From Silene conica (Eukaryota > Streptophyta > Magnoliopsida > Caryophyllales > Caryophyllaceae), in the NCBI GenBank assembly GCA_029255685.2, contig CM055314.2:5350399-5414398 (forward strand): a DNA stretch of 64,000 nucleotides. The letters are read 5' to 3'. Both the position numbers and the translations under genes were made by a program. Shown piece after piece: positions 32,749 through 45,075 of this stretch. Position 1 is the stretch's first letter. The number at the start of each line of letters is the position of its first letter. The notes below the pieces were generated by a model. The model searched no databases. It worked only from the letters and a program-made list of their open reading frames with translations, and was not told the DNA's origin.

Positions 32749-33429
32749 ATGTCAAACAACGACAACGATTCATCGGTAAGTAACTAAAATCTAATTTTTT
32801 TTTTGAATTAATTTTTTTTGAATTATATGTTTAAGCCCTTTAGTTGAAATTATGTTGAATTATACGTAGAAGCCATTGTATACGACAAATTAAACGCAAT
32901 CAAAATTTTGCATTAGACATGAAAACTGGCCGTCCTCGCGTGGTATGGACGGCACAACTGGCCGTCCAAGCATGGTGAGGACGTGAATAGTACACGTCCA
33001 AACCATGCATAAACGTGTACTATTCACGTCTTAGCATGGTATGGACGTGTACTATTCACGTCCTCACCAGGCTTGGACGTTAATCCTGGCCGTCCTTGCA
33101 TGGTTTGGACGTGAATAGTACACGTCCATACCATGCTCAGACGTGAATAGTACACGTCCATGCATGGTTTGGACGTGTACTTTTCCCGTCCATACGAGGT
33201 GAGGACGACCATTTTTCAAGTCCTTATTTTTCCGTCATTTTACTTAGTTTTTAACATAAATTAAGTTGTTTTTAATAGTTTTTAATTTAATCCTTATTAC
33301 CAATTTTGCGTATTAACAAGATTCGTTTGAGAAGTTTGGTGGAAATGAGGTTAATTACAACCGCCTATTTGAGACGGATTCATCTTTTGATAGTCGGGAT
33401 GAGGCCTTTGACTGGGATCAAAGAATAGC
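32749..33429 (+). pseudogene. MULE transposase gene, 5' part (exon 1, intron, start of exon 2)
   Basis: The ATG at 32749 begins MSNNDNDSS and stops at a clear donor (G|GTAAGTAACT, exon end 32775). The intron holds the hairpin array. Exon 2 resumes at 33321 or, to keep phase, at 33335 (after GAGAAG), reading FGGNEVNYNRLFETDSS and SRDEAFDWDQRIA. It is then cut by the Copia element within the TSD ATAGC and continues at 45076 as IAIDNGFALGKATNG. The intron's acceptor choice is tentative. Confidence 0.65.
32925..33222. repeat. Array of hairpin units with GGACGTG/CACGTCC stems
   Basis: About six units, each with a 7 bp stem GGACGTG and CACGTCC around AATAGTA or TACTATT, linked by CATGGTTTGG or ACCATGC phrases that are themselves inverted. 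Unit orientation alternates. It lies in the first intron of the MULE transposase gene. A related, more decayed array in opposite orientation lies at 60497-60786. Confidence 0.85.
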
Positions 33430-34941
33430 TGAAAAGTCTATTGACCTAGATATACTCAAGAAGGGGGGGTTGAATTGAGTATGTCAACTTTTTCGATTCT
33501 TCTTCGATGTTGGTTGTTGAGACGAAGTAATAGCAAGTAACGAGTAAGAACGATAAAGTAAAGGAGACACGATCTTTTGAAGTTGTTCAGTTTCACAAAT
33601 CGAAACCTACGTCCACTATTCTCGATTAATAAAATTAGTACCTTCTCCGGATTACAATTTTATCAACCCAACTCGTACAACTTTGATGTTAGTTGTAACT
33701 CAATCTAGATACCGTAAAATATCTAGCTACGACAAGTACCGTTAAATACTTGCTTACAATGAGTACCGCTAAATACTCGAATCTTATCTTAAGTAAATAA
33801 GATAAAGTCTTCAACAATTTCTTGTGTTCAATGATCTTGAACGTGTGAGAATTTTCTTCGAAACTTGTAGTCTTGATTACGAGATTTGACAATGATTGGC
33901 ACGGAAAACGAGACATATGAGAGAATACGTTCGTTCGTTCTTAGGTATGCGTGAGGCGTGTATTTCGTTGATTTAGGCGTGTGATATTGAGTGCATATAT
34001 ATACTAATTTAGATCTAGGTTTAATACTAGATAGTTTAGGAATATTACTTTATCTAGAATACTTATTCTAGGTAATATTTTAAACTTAATCTTATTTGAT
34101 TTAGGAAAGGATTCTAATAAGATAATATTAATTTAAGACATAAGATAATATTTCCAAAAACCTATTTGATTTAGGAAACATCTTATACCATAAAATATAG
34201 TATCCTATTTAAAATCAATTCCTAATTTTTTGTCAAGATATAATAAATTATATCCTTAATCAAATCCTAGTTAATCTTTAAATAGATTAAATAAACACAT
34301 ATTGTTTATTTAATTACCATAAAGATAATTTGAAACGTGTTTAGGAGTTGTGTAGAAAAACGTGAGGCATACTCGACACGCTTCCCAAAGCACACTTCCC
34401 ATGTACGTTTCAAACGACACGTTCTTCGAGACATAGTTTTCGAAGCACGTTTCCCTAGGAGTTTAGATTTTGACAATAACGGTTAAAATAAAATCCTTAG
34501 TATATTAGAATTAATATTTACCTCATAAGATAAATATTTTAATTCTTGTTAACTAAAGAATATTTCTATTTAAAACTGTTTTTAAGATTACTAAATTAAT
34601 ATATAATAATATATTAATAGCACGCATAAATCTTTACGCTTTGATTTATTTCACGCAAATCCATTTCTTCGATAGTTATACGTACGACCTATAACTTAAG
34701 AACTCTTGATATCGTAATAAAACTTTTGTCTTGTAAATCTTCAAAAAGACTTGACATGAGCTTGATCTTTCTTCAATCTTGATTGAATCTATACTTTACT
34801 AAACTACGATCTTTGTTCTATAATTAACTGTACACTAAAACGCACGATTACACGCATATGTATATAAAACGTAATTATTTAGACTTGTCATTATTAAAAC
34901 ATAAAACAATATATTACTCATATAGAATATATTACTCAACA
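33430..34941 (-). repeat. Copia 3' LTR
   Basis: 1512 bp, TGAAAAGTCTATTG to ATTACTCAACA. Next to it (34942-34960) on the minus strand lies the purine tract AAAAAGGGGGAATT, which marks it as the 3' LTR. It contains a run of seven Gs. Confidence 0.93.
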
Positions 34942-35653
34942 AATTCCCCCTTTTTAATGATGGCAAGTCTTATCTAAAATCGTGTCTAAGTGTGATGTAG
35001 TAACGTTCCCCTTCAACATAATATTGGTCTTTTATAATATAGATTAACTAGGGTTTCTATTTTTAGACTAAACCAATTTCTTAAAAAGAACTATGAGAGA
35101 CAATACGTTACGACAAGGAGCAATCTTAGGCAAATTCGTAATAATCTAGGTCGTATTCTTTTCCCCCTCTTGACATCATTGAAAAGACGGAAACAAAGAC
35201 ATAAAACGACTAGAATGATATAATACGAAACAAACCTAAGCATGCAATTCTAAATCAAACACACAAATGTAATCAAAATCATGCAAACACGAAATACGAA
35301 CGGGAATACGACACACAACCAAGTACTAAGAAGCCGATGGGCCGAATACAAGATAAAGCCTAATGGGCCGAATTTAAGAGTATAAGCCACTTGGGCCGAA
35401 AGTAGTAAAGCATAGGTAAAGGAAGTAGTTCTAATACAAAGCCATAGTGGGCCGAATTAGGGTAGGGGAAAATTGGGCCACAAAGTTTTAACAAACTAAA
35501 GAAAGAAAGGAAAGAGGCTGGAATGGGTTGGCAAAAGAGGAGCGGGTCAGAGAACCGAGTACCCATACCGTATCATACCCAAAATAGATTCCAGCAACTA
35601 CTAATTAACTTCCCTGAAACCCAGCAAAAAGGACGAACAACTAACAACCACAA

Positions 35654-37162
35654 TCAATCTTCTTCAGGATGGTGAATGATGTGAGGATTAACGAACTTCG
35701 GCCTCGTACGATATTCCAATGTCGAGAGACGGTCTAAAAAACTACTAACATTCCTTCCCTGCGCATCAATTACTCTTTCGAAGTTAAGGACTTTAAGCGA
35801 CAGAGCCTTGACGGCTTTCAAACACTGCGCACCATCCTCTCTCAACAAACGACTATCGCGCACTAATGCACCTCCTTGAGACGTCAAAAAGTGATGACGC
35901 TCACTGACATGTAACACTTCATCACGAACTTCCCGGATATCACGACTTAGCTTTTCAAGAACTCCATCCACCTTGCTCATCCACGTGCGTAAATCCGTTC
36001 CCATCTCGGAGTCACGAGCCTGCTCTGCTTTCGGATTTTGTAAACCAGACACTAACACAAACAACTTATCAAGTTTTCCCTCCAATCTATCTACATTACT
36101 CGACCTTCCGTCACCACCACTGCTCCGGCTTAACAACAATTCACGCTCATCTAGTAAAATTCCCATTAATTTCATTAGCTTGTCACCCATCCTATCTTTA
36201 GGAATAACACCATAACTACAAACATCAATAACCCCTGCATGAAATAACAACTCGGATACCCACATTCCATACGGAATATCCAAGGTTGTACAGAAACGTT
36301 CTTTAACCAAGATGCTCGAGACATGCACGATTTTTGCACACAAGAGGGTAGCCAAATTCACTTTTACCCCAGTTAACCAATAGTAAAGCACTACGGCCTC
36401 ACAACAGCTTAGCTTGTCCCGGCCTCCCCTTCGAGGTAAAACAGAATTCCAAAGAAAATTAACCAAAAATTTTAATTTTGGACTGAACGAACCGGTGAGA
36501 AGAGGACTTGACTCCGACACATGTTCATCAAAGTGCCTCTTAATTTCCATTTTCTGATCACTTGAAACAATCGACCATTCTTTGCTAGGATCTAAGGTGA
36601 CTCCCTCGTTCTTAAGTTTAAAGACACGACAAATATCGGAAACAGAGATCTCGACATCTTTACCATTCACGACTGCTTTTAGACCTGTTTCGACACTTTT
36701 GACTGAGGCGAAGAACCGAACTATTTCAATGGGGAAAACTAACCCAGAGAAATTGCTAAGATACAACCACTCTTGAAAAATTAGAAAATCTTTAAAGAAA
36801 CTTAAGAACCTTGACCCATCCACCCATGATGTCGGGTAAAACCGACCTGCATGTATAGAATAAGGTAGTAAACGATCGATTAACATACCTTCCCCTTTTG
36901 TCATTCTTACGCGATCAAGACCCTCTCTCGTAGCTTCAGTATTAGCTTCGCGAAACAGAGATCTTGGAGAGCTTTCATGATCAGGTGATTCTTCGGTCAT
37001 AACCAACTTTCCCTTGTCCACCTTTCGACGCTTACTAGGTTCTGACTTGGGCACAGATACGGATACGGGTTTTGGTGAAGGCGGAGGTGAAGGCGAGGGT
37101 GATGGTGAAGGAGGAGAGGTGTTCTTCTTTCGTAAGGAACGACGAGCGGCCATGGGAGGCAT
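35654..37162 (-). CDS. Copia ORF3, putative plant transposon protein (PF20167-like)
   Basis: 502 residues, intact, in the env-like position between RNase H and the 3' LTR. N-terminus (1-60) is basic and Ser/Pro-rich, with a (SP)n run and a nuclear-localisation-like SKRRKVDKGK. Residues ~85-330 form a globular region (FYPTSWVDGSRFLSFFKDF, LVFPIEIVRFFASV, FLWNSVLPRRGG, VLYYWLTGVKVNLATLLCAK, PYGMWVSELLFHAG) that recalls the plant transposon protein domain PF20167. The C-terminal third (~345-490) is rich in Leu/Glu/Arg/Asp heptads (LEGKLDKLFVLVSGL, VLEKLSRDIREVRDEVLHV), likely coiled coil. There is no signal peptide or membrane segment, so it is not an envelope protein. Function unknown. Its frame has stayed open while gag-pol has decayed. 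Family name is from memory. Confidence 0.72.
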   Translation of the reverse strand: MPPMAARRSLRKKNTSPPSPSPSPSPPPSPKPVSVSVPKSEPSKRRKVDKGKLVMTEESPDHESSPRSLFREANTEATREGLDRVRMTKGEGMLIDRLLPYSIHAGRFYPTSWVDGSRFLSFFKDFLIFQEWLYLSNFSGLVFPIEIVRFFASVKSVETGLKAVVNGKDVEISVSDICRVFKLKNEGVTLDPSKEWSIVSSDQKMEIKRHFDEHVSESSPLLTGSFSPKLKFLVNFLWNSVLPRRGGRDKLSCCEAVVLYYWLTGVKVNLATLLCAKIVHVSSILVKERFCTTLDIPYGMWVSELLFHAGVIDVCSYGVIPKDRMGDKLMKLMGILLDERELLLSRSSGGDGRSSNVDRLEGKLDKLFVLVSGLQNPKAEQARDSEMGTDLRTWMSKVDGVLEKLSRDIREVRDEVLHVSERHHFLTSQGGALVRDSRLLREDGAQCLKAVKALSLKVLNFERVIDAQGRNVSSFLDRLSTLEYRTRPKFVNPHIIHHPEED

Positions 37163-37525
37163 TTTTTAGTCGGTTTAAGGTATTGTAATGGGGAGTATTT
37201 TCTTGGATTCTTTGGGTTAGGGGAGGTGGTTACAGAGAAAATAATAATGGTGAGGTGATGGAGTTAGTGTAAGAGAGTAGGAAACGGTTTTTAGAGTTAT
37301 AGGATGAGGTGTTTTGAGTGTTTGAGTGGTAAAAGCAAAGGTTTATGTGGGGTAGGTAGGAGGTAAGTAATTTTAGGTAAAAACAAACGTATAGCTTATT
37401 TCGATTTAGTTAGTTACGTAAGTTTGGTAACTTTAATTGGTACGGGTTTATAATAAGTTACGTAAATTAGGTAATTTTACTTAGTACGGTTTTATTATAA
37501 GTTATGTATTTGAGATACGTAACTA

Positions 37526-37529
<4 letters not shown>

Positions 37530-37619
<90 letters not shown>
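37530..37619. repeat. (AT)n microsatellite
   Basis: About 45 uninterrupted AT units in the spacer between RNase H and ORF3 of the Copia element. It produces a spurious Tyr-Ile repeat ORF. Confidence 0.97.
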
Positions 37620-37622
<3 letters not shown>

Positions 37623-37847
37623 AATATAATAATATTGTGGGCATAAATTATTAATATGTGAATATTATTATTTTGACTTGAGAAATTGGTTGTGTACGTT
37701 CGTATAACACGTAGCAAGATATAATCAAAGTTCGAGCATTCAATAAGAAATAACACACAAGGCATGCAGCGGAATATACGGACACAGTCATATAATTCTG
37801 TCTTTTTCATAGTCAGTCATTGGGTTATTTTCAGCTCTTAAGATCGA

Positions 37848-40800
37848 TTAGGTGCCACCGATTAAACCAATTTCCAATCGTAAAGTCTCAAATCGTTCTC
37901 TAGCCAAAGGTTTAGTGAAAATATCTGCCCATTGTTTTTCCGTACTACAAAATTCCAACTTAATGTTTTTCTTTTCTACATGGTCACGTAAGAAGTGATG
38001 TCTAATCTCTATGTGTTTTGTTCTCGAGTGCTGAGCCGGGTTCTTAGATATTATTATAGCACTCGTATTATCACATAATATAGGTACACAACCCACGTCA
38101 ATACCATAATCAAGTAATTGCTGTTTTAACCATAGTAGTTGGGAACATACCAGTGCGCCTGCAATATATTCTGCTTCTGCGGTTGACAAGGCGACAGAAT
38201 TTTGTTTCTTGGATGCCCATGATATAATACATGGTCCTACGAAGGTCGCAAGTCCAGAAGTACTTTTTCTATCTAAAGAACAACCTGCATAATCCGCATC
38301 TGAATATCCTAATAGGTTAAAATTACAGTCCATTGGATACCATAGATATAGTTTTGATGTTCCGATTAGGTATCTTAGGATTCTCTTAACCGCAATCATA
38401 TGCGATTCTTTTGGTGCAGATTGGAACCGAGCACAGACGCAGACACTAAACATTATATCTGGACGACTTGCAGTAAGATAAAGAAGTGAGCCGATCATAC
38501 CTCTATAAGTAGTTTCATCTACTGACTTACCGTCTTCGTCTTTGGTGAGCTTTTTATCTGTTACCATTGGAGTAGGCATAGGATGAGAGGATTCCATTCC
38601 GAATTTCTTTATTAACTCTTTGACGTATTTTTGTTGATGGACTTTGATACCCTCGTTCGTTTGTTGAATTTGAAGACCAAGGAAGAATTTTAATTCTCCC
38701 ATCATACTCATCTCGAACTCGGATGTCATCAACTCTGAGAAGTACTGGCACAACTTTTTGTTGGTTGAGCCAAATATAATATCGTCAAGGTAGATCTGGA
38801 CTACTAGTAGATCGGAATTTTCGCTTTTCAGAAATAGTGTCTTATCTACTGATCCTCTCTTGAATCCGCTTTCCAACAGAAACTTTGATAGTCTGTCGTA
38901 CCATGCTCGAGGGGCCTGTTTCAGCCCGTAGAGAGTTTTGTCCAATCTGTACACATGATCCTTGAGTCTGCTGTCAGGAAATCCAGGAGGTTGTTCGACA
39001 TAGACTTCTTCCTGAAGATATCCGTTAAGGAATGCAGTCTTAACATCCATTTGAAATAATTTCATTCCTTTATGTGAAGCAAATGCTATGAGCAAGCGAA
39101 TCGCTTCAAGGCGAGCAACAGGAGCGAAGGTTTTGTCATAATCGATCCCTTCCTATTGATTGTATCCTTGAACGACCAATCTTGCCTTATTACGTACGAT
39201 GACTCCAGAGTCATCTAATTTATTTCTGAATACCCATCTCGTTCTAATTACTGATCTATCTTTTGGACGAGGAACGAGATGCCATACTTTATTCCTCTCG
39301 AATTGTTGTAGTTCTTCTTGCGTGGCGACTATCCAGTCAGGTTCTGCAAGAGCTTCTTTTATATTTGTAGGTTCAATTGTGGAGAGAAAGGAGTAGAAGG
39401 AACAGAAGTTGTTTAAGCTTCTTCGAGTTTGAACTCCTTCTGTAAGGCTTCCTATGATATTATCCAGAGGGTGAGAACCTTTATATCTCCAGTTTCTTGA
39501 TTGATTGTTTTCATTGCTACTGCTTGACTCGGGATTTTGACTTGTTCCCCCTGAATCCAAACCAGGGTTTGTAGGAGAGTCAGGTATAACTATGACCTCT
39601 TCCCTTTGGTTTTGATTCAAAGTTGTAGCTTCATTAGCTACAACTCTGGGTTCTGAGTCATTGGTTTGAGAGTTATCTACAGTATCATCAACTGTAGTTT
39701 CATCTCTCGCACCATTATCTCCCAAGTCAAGTTCATCGTTGATTCCTTAAATTTCGCCTTCATCGTTATTTTCTTTTTCTGGAGGATCTTCCCTTGACAA
39801 ACGAAAGTCTGGTTCGTCTAGGTTTTCCTCTTCGTCCTGTAAAGGCTTGTCGAAGGCATTATTCTCATCAAAGATAACATGTATACTCTCTTCTATGCAT
39901 AAGGTACGTTTATTAAAAACTTTATAGACTTTACTATGATCAGAATATCCTATGAAGATTGCCTCATCACTTCTAGGGTCAAATTTGCTTAAGCGATTTT
40001 TACCATTGTTATGAACAAAGCATTTACTCCCAAAACATCTTAGATGAGATATATTAGGTTTACGACCACGTAAAAGTTCATAAGGTGTCTTTTTGAGGAT
40101 AGGTCTAATCATAACACGGTTATGAATATAGCAAGCTGTACTAATAGCCTCAGCCCAAAAGTTTCTAGGTAGACCACTACAAAGAAGCATTGTTCTAGCC
40201 ATGTCTTCTAGGGTTCTGTTCATGCGTTCTACTACTCCGTTTTGTTGTGGTGTTCTAAGTACAGAGAAGTTATGTCCAACACCGTTGGATTTACAGAATT
40301 CAATAAAAGCATGGTTGTCAAACTCAGTTCCATGGTCAGTTCGAATAGTTACTAGATTAGTTTTTAATTTGTTTTGGACAAGTTTCATAAGACTAACAAA
40401 TTCATCAAATGTTTCATCCTTAGAGTGAAGAAAGATTGGCCAAACAAATCTAGAATAATCATCAACTAGAACGAAAACATACCTGGAACCGCCTCTGCTT
40501 CTTACCTTCATAGGGCCACAGAGATCCATATGTACTAGTTCAAGAGCTTGGTTAGTACTTATTATTCTTTTTGGTTTGAAGGATGATCTGACGTGTTTAC
40601 ATCGTGCACATGTGTCGCACATCTTTTCTTGATCAAATTTGATCTTGGGAAGACCTTCGACCAAGTCCCATCTCTTCAATTTACTAAGAATAGGAGAACT
40701 AATATGCCCAAATCTCTTATGCCAGAGACATGGATCATCTAACGTAACTTTCATACATGAGAGAGAGTCAGTAGGCACAACGTTTAAATCAATCATATAA

Positions 40801-41160
40801 ACATTTTTCTTTCTATGACCTTCAAGAATAACTTTACTTGTACCTTCCATAATTATACGACAAACATCTGTATGAAAAACAACTTTGTTTCCTTTGTCGC
40901 ATAATTGGGATATAATAATTAAGTTATGTTTAAGACCACTTACCAGATATACATCGCTAATAGAGTGAGAAGATGAGATGCCTATCTTACCGACACCTAT
41001 TACCTTTCCCTTTTTGTTGTCACCGAAGGTGACCTTACCTCCGTCGAATGGTTCCAAGGTGGTGAAGAGGTTGGCATCGCCTGTCATGTGTCGAGAGCAT
41101 CCACTGTCGAGGTACCATAGGTTATTCTCTTTAGCGATTATATGCGCAATGTAATTTAAA
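37848..41160 (-). pseudogene. Copia pol: protease, integrase, RT, RNase H
   Basis: One minus-strand frame. Protease motif LWYLDSGCSRHMTGD at ~41110-41080. Integrase zinc residues H..H..C..C (LWHKRFGHIS, MCDTCARCKH) and D-D-E core (HMDLCGP, IRTDHGTEFD, GVVERMNRTLEDMAR). RT with [35 protein letters not shown] and catalytic IYLDDIIFG. RNase H with [20 protein letters not shown] and CDNTSA. Two in-frame stops, TAA at 39747-39749 and TAG at 39153-39155, and a frame change near 41160 at the gag-pol join disable it. All catalytic residues are still present. The segment 39725-39153 includes an acidic, Asn/Ser-rich linker between integrase and RT. Confidence 0.9.
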
Positions 41161-42538
41161 GACAGGTCTTAGGTACCCAAGCATACTTGGGTCCTTTAGA
41201 GTTAGTGACAATAAAAACATCTTCCTTTTTAACCCAGACTTGTCTTACTAGAGGTCTCTTGGATCTGTGGTAGTTAGGTTTTGTCGATTTAGTGTAAGTC
41301 TTTGTGTTTTGTTTCTTATAGGTTGTAGGTTTAGGAATTTGAGTGGTTCTATTTTTCTTTTCTGCGTAATTAAAGGACATGTCATAGAACCATCTATGGT
41401 CATTATTTTTTCCTCAACCTTTTCATAGCTTTCCTCACTGTCAATGATAGATATGGAATCATTTGGTATACCTAGAGATTTAACAAATTTGACTCCAGTT
41501 TTGAAGTCGAGTGCGTGTTTTACACAGTTTTCTCGTAGGTGTCCATTATGACCACAATAAGTACAGATTAAATATTCAGGCAAGTCTACATACTTTCTTT
41601 TTCTAAAGTCACGTTCATCAGGTTTTTGTTGACATTTAGAATGGTCTCTTCTACCATAGCACTCATGTCCTAGGCCCATCTTCATGTTGTTATCAGATTG
41701 TTCAGTTAGGAAGTTTAGTACGTTAGTACTTCCTTTCCATTTTTCGTGAACCTTACGAGCATGAAGAAGAAGGTCTTTTAAAGAATCTATTTCTTTTATG
41801 TAGGAGGAGTGGTCAATATTGTTATGTTCTTTTAAGTCTTGAATATCCTTATTAAAATTGAACACGATTTTTGCATGTTCCTTTTTAATTTTGGTTATGT
41901 TGAATTCCAGATCCATGATCTTTTGCTCGAGGATTTCAACTTCTTCTTGATGAGTTTCATCTACAACCACTGGTGTAGGTTTACTCTTTAGAAGTTCATT
42001 AGACCCTTTTAGATCTGAGGTTATAGCTTCATTAGCTATAATCTTAGATTCAAGCTCTTTAATGTTGAGTTTTAATTTTGAGATTACAGCTTCATTGGCT
42101 GTAACTTTAGACTCAAGAATTTTCTTCTCAGACATTACTGTTTCCAATTTAACATTTGTATCAATGTTAACTTTGGATTTCAGTTTCTTAGCTTTGGCCT
42201 TTAAGAGTTGATTTTCCTCTGCAATGTCAAGGATCTGTTCCTTCAACTCATCTAATTCAAGACTTTGTTCGTGACATTGGTCTAAGGTTTGTTCGAAATA
42301 ATTAATTAATGCAGACTTAGATAAATTTTTAACTTGACTCTTAAGCTGTAAAAAATTTACCTCTTAGCTTGGTCTTCATCTTCTGAATCAGATTCTCCAT
42401 AGAGGCAGAATTGTGATGAGTATGATCGTCGGAGATTAGATCCAAACTGATGTTGCTTAGGCACAGGTTAGTGACTTCCTCTTCCTCTGAGTCTTCGTCA
42501 TCTTCGGAATCTAATTCTCCCCAGCAAGATGCGAGCAT
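41156..42538 (-). pseudogene. Copia gag-pol spacer: coiled coil and second zinc knuckle
   Basis: Continues gag after its stop in three frame segments: 42538-42341 (acidic, SEDDEDSEEEEVT), 42246-41248 (long Glu/Lys/Leu heptads such as LKLNIKELESKIIANEAI, coiled coil, then knuckle CTYCGHNGHLRENC), and 41380-41156 (basic, ending KGPKYAWVPKTCL just before the protease). Two frameshifts separate the segments. Confidence 0.75.
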
Positions 42539-42595
42539 AACCTTCTTGAATTCAGTCTTGGTCTTATCTCGTTTGGATTTGTCTTTAATTTTGTC

Positions 42596-43480
42596 CTAGC
42601 TTGGACAGTCCTTGATCATATGTCCTTGATCACCACATTTAAAGCACCCTCGTTTGAAGAAGGTTTGCTTAGAGTCATTCTTTTTCTTGTCATTTGTTTT
42701 ATTGTTTGATTTGGTAAATCTGCCTTTGAAGACTTCCCTTTTAAAGCGTCTTGCGAATAGAACTGTTTCATCTTCCAGTTCAGGTTCGCATTCTTCGCTT
42801 GTAGAGGCTTGTAAGGCAATGTTTTTGTTTTTAGGATGATCATCATCATCTCTATTCAGCATGATCTCATGAGCCATTAGAGATCCAATAAGTTCTTGAT
42901 AAGTCATGGTCGAGAGATCACGAGCTTCTTCAATTGCAGTGACTTTAGGTTGCCACTTTTTGGTAAGGCTTCTAAGGACCTTTCTGACTATGTCCTCAGA
43001 ATTATACTTCCTACCAAGGTTCCGCAGTTCATTAAGTATGCAAGAGAATCGTGCAGACATGCTATCAATCGATTCATTCTTTTCCATAGTGAAAAGTTCA
43101 TATCGTTGAATAAGCAAGTCTATACGATGTTTCCTGACTGCGGAGGTACCTTCGTAGGCAAGTTCTAGGCCATCCCATATTTCTTTAGCTGAATTACAAG
43201 AAAAGAAGCGATCAAATTCAGAAGTAATCATACCGTTTTGAAGTAGACTCATGGCTATTGAATTTTTCTCAGCAATCTTGTAATCAGCTTCCATATAATC
43301 ACTTTCTGATTTCTCATATGTGGTTCCATTTGCAGATGCAACCAAGATCTTTCTTGGTCCAGTTTGAATTATCTTCCAGCATTCCCAGTCACATCCTTTG
43401 ACGTAATGGGTCATCATGTTCTTCCACAAGCTATAGTTCTTTCCATCGAAGATAGGACACTTAAGGTGTTTTGAATCCAT
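42596..43480 (-). pseudogene. Copia gag (UBN2-type) with CCHC knuckle
   Basis: 294 codons from ATG 43480: MDSKHLKCPIFDGKNYSLWK (DUF4219-like start), UBN2 gag core at ~60-200 (AKEIWDGLELAYEG, LIQRYELFTMEKNESI, VRKVLRSL, WQPKVTAIEEARDLSTMT) and knuckle CFKCGDQGHMIKDC at ~280. A TAG at 42596-42598 ends it, and the same frame resumes beyond as DKIKDKSKRDKTKTEFKKV, so the stop is probably a mutation in a longer gag. Gag forms the particle that packages the RNA. Confidence 0.85.
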
Positions 43481-43533
43481 TGAAAATCAATAGAAGGATC
43501 AATCTCAAGCTGTAAGGCTTTCAAGAGCACGAG

Positions 43534-43545
43534 GCTCTGATACCA
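43534..43545 (-). other. Copia primer binding site
   Basis: On the minus strand TGGTATCAGAGC, two bases after the 5' LTR end, complementary to the 3' end of initiator tRNA-Met. Confidence 0.9.
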
Positions 43546-43547
43546 AT

Positions 43548-45075
43548 TGAAGAGTCTATTGACCTAGATATACTCAAGAGGGGGGGGGGGGGGGGGGGGG
43601 GGTTGAATTGAGTATGTCAACTTTTTCGATTCTTCTTCGATGTTGGTTGTTGAGACGAAGTAATAACAAGTAACGAGTAAGAACGATAAAGTAAAGGAGA
43701 CACGATCTTTTGAAGTGGTTCAGTTTCACAAATCGAAACCTACGTCCACTATTCTCGATTAATAAAATTAGTACCTTCTCCGGATTACAATTTTATCAAC
43801 CCAACTCGTACAACTTTGATGTTAGTTGTAACTCAATCTAGATACCGTAAAATATCTAGCTACGACAAGTACCGTTAAATACTTGCTTACAATGAGTACC
43901 GCTAAATACTCGAATCTTATCTTAAGTAAATAAGATAAAGTCTTCAACAATTTCTTGTGTTCAATGATCTTGAACGTGTGAGAATTTTCTTCGAAGCTTG
44001 TAGTCTTGATTACGAGATTTGACAATGATTGGCACGGAAAACGAGACGTATGAGAGAATACGTTCGTTCGTTCTTAGGTATGCGTGAGGCGTGTATTTCG
44101 TTGATTTATGCGTGTGATATTGAGTGCATATATATACTAATTTAGATCTAGGTTTAATACTAGATAGTTTAGGAATATTACTTTATCTAGAATACTTATT
44201 CTAGGTAATATTTTAAACTTAATCTTATTTGATTTAGGAAAGGATTCTAATAAGATAATATTAATTTAAGACATAAGATAATATTTCCAAAAACCTATTT
44301 GATTTAGGAAACATCTTATACCATAAAATATAGTATCCTATTTAAAATCAATTCCTAATTTTTGTCAAGATATAATAAATTATATCCTTAATCAAATCCT
44401 AGTTAATCTTTAAATAGATTAAATAAACACAATTGTTTATTTAATTACCATAAAGATAATTTGAAACGTGTTTAGGAGTTGTGTAGAAAAACGTGAGGCA
44501 TACTCGACACGCTTCCCAAAGCACACTTCCTATGTACGTTTCAAACGACGCGTTCTTCGAGACATAGTTTCGAAGCACGTTTCCCTAGGAGTTTAGATTT
44601 TGACAATAACGGTTAAAATAAAATCCTTAGTATATTAGAATTAATATTTACCTCATAAGATAAATATTTTAATTCTTGTTAACTAAAGAATATTTCTATT
44701 TAAAACCGTTTTTAAGATTACTAAATTAATATATAATAATATATTAATAGCACGCATAAATCTTTACGCTTTGATTTATTTCACGCAAATCCATTTCTTC
44801 GATAGTTATAGGTACGGCCTATAACTTAAGAACTCTTGATATCGTAATAAAACTTTTGTCTTGTAAATCTTCAAAAAGACTTGACATGATCGAGCTTGAT
44901 CTTTCTTCAATCTTGATTGAATCTATACTTTACTAAACTACGATCTTTGCTCTATAATTAACTGTACACTAAAACGCACGATTACACGCATATGTATATA
45001 AAACGTAATTATCTAGACTTGTCATTATTAAAACATAAAACAATATATTAATCATATAGAATATATTACTCAACA
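43548..45075 (-). repeat. Copia 5' LTR
   Basis: 1528 bp, ~99% identical to the 3' LTR. The main length difference is a run of about 23 Gs (43580-43602) versus seven in the partner. Confidence 0.93.

Larger units (their letters stand above)
33430..45075 (-). mobile_element. Sirevirus-like Ty1/Copia LTR retrotransposon
   Basis: 11.6 kb, read on the minus strand: 5' LTR (45075-43548), tRNA-iMet primer site, gag, coiled-coil and zinc-knuckle region, protease, integrase, RT, RNase H, an extra ORF3, purine tract, 3' LTR (34941-33430). LTRs start TG and end CA on either strand. Target duplication ATAGC at 33425-33429 and 45076-45080. About 14 substitutions and a few indels separate the LTRs (~1%). 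Gag-pol is broken by stops and frameshifts, but ORF3 is open. Large size, long LTRs, a gag/pol spacer coding for coiled coil and an extra 3' ORF fit the Sirevirus group. Confidence 0.92.

Noticed and set aside
32925..33222. Possible CRISPR-like array
   Set aside because: Units are contiguous palindromic minisatellite repeats without unique spacers, in plant DNA.
35654..37162. Envelope protein of a retrovirus-like element
   Set aside because: No signal peptide, membrane anchor or cleavage motif; NLS-like and coiled-coil features instead.
37523..37810. Tyr-Ile repeat ORF
   Set aside because: Translation of the (AT)n microsatellite.
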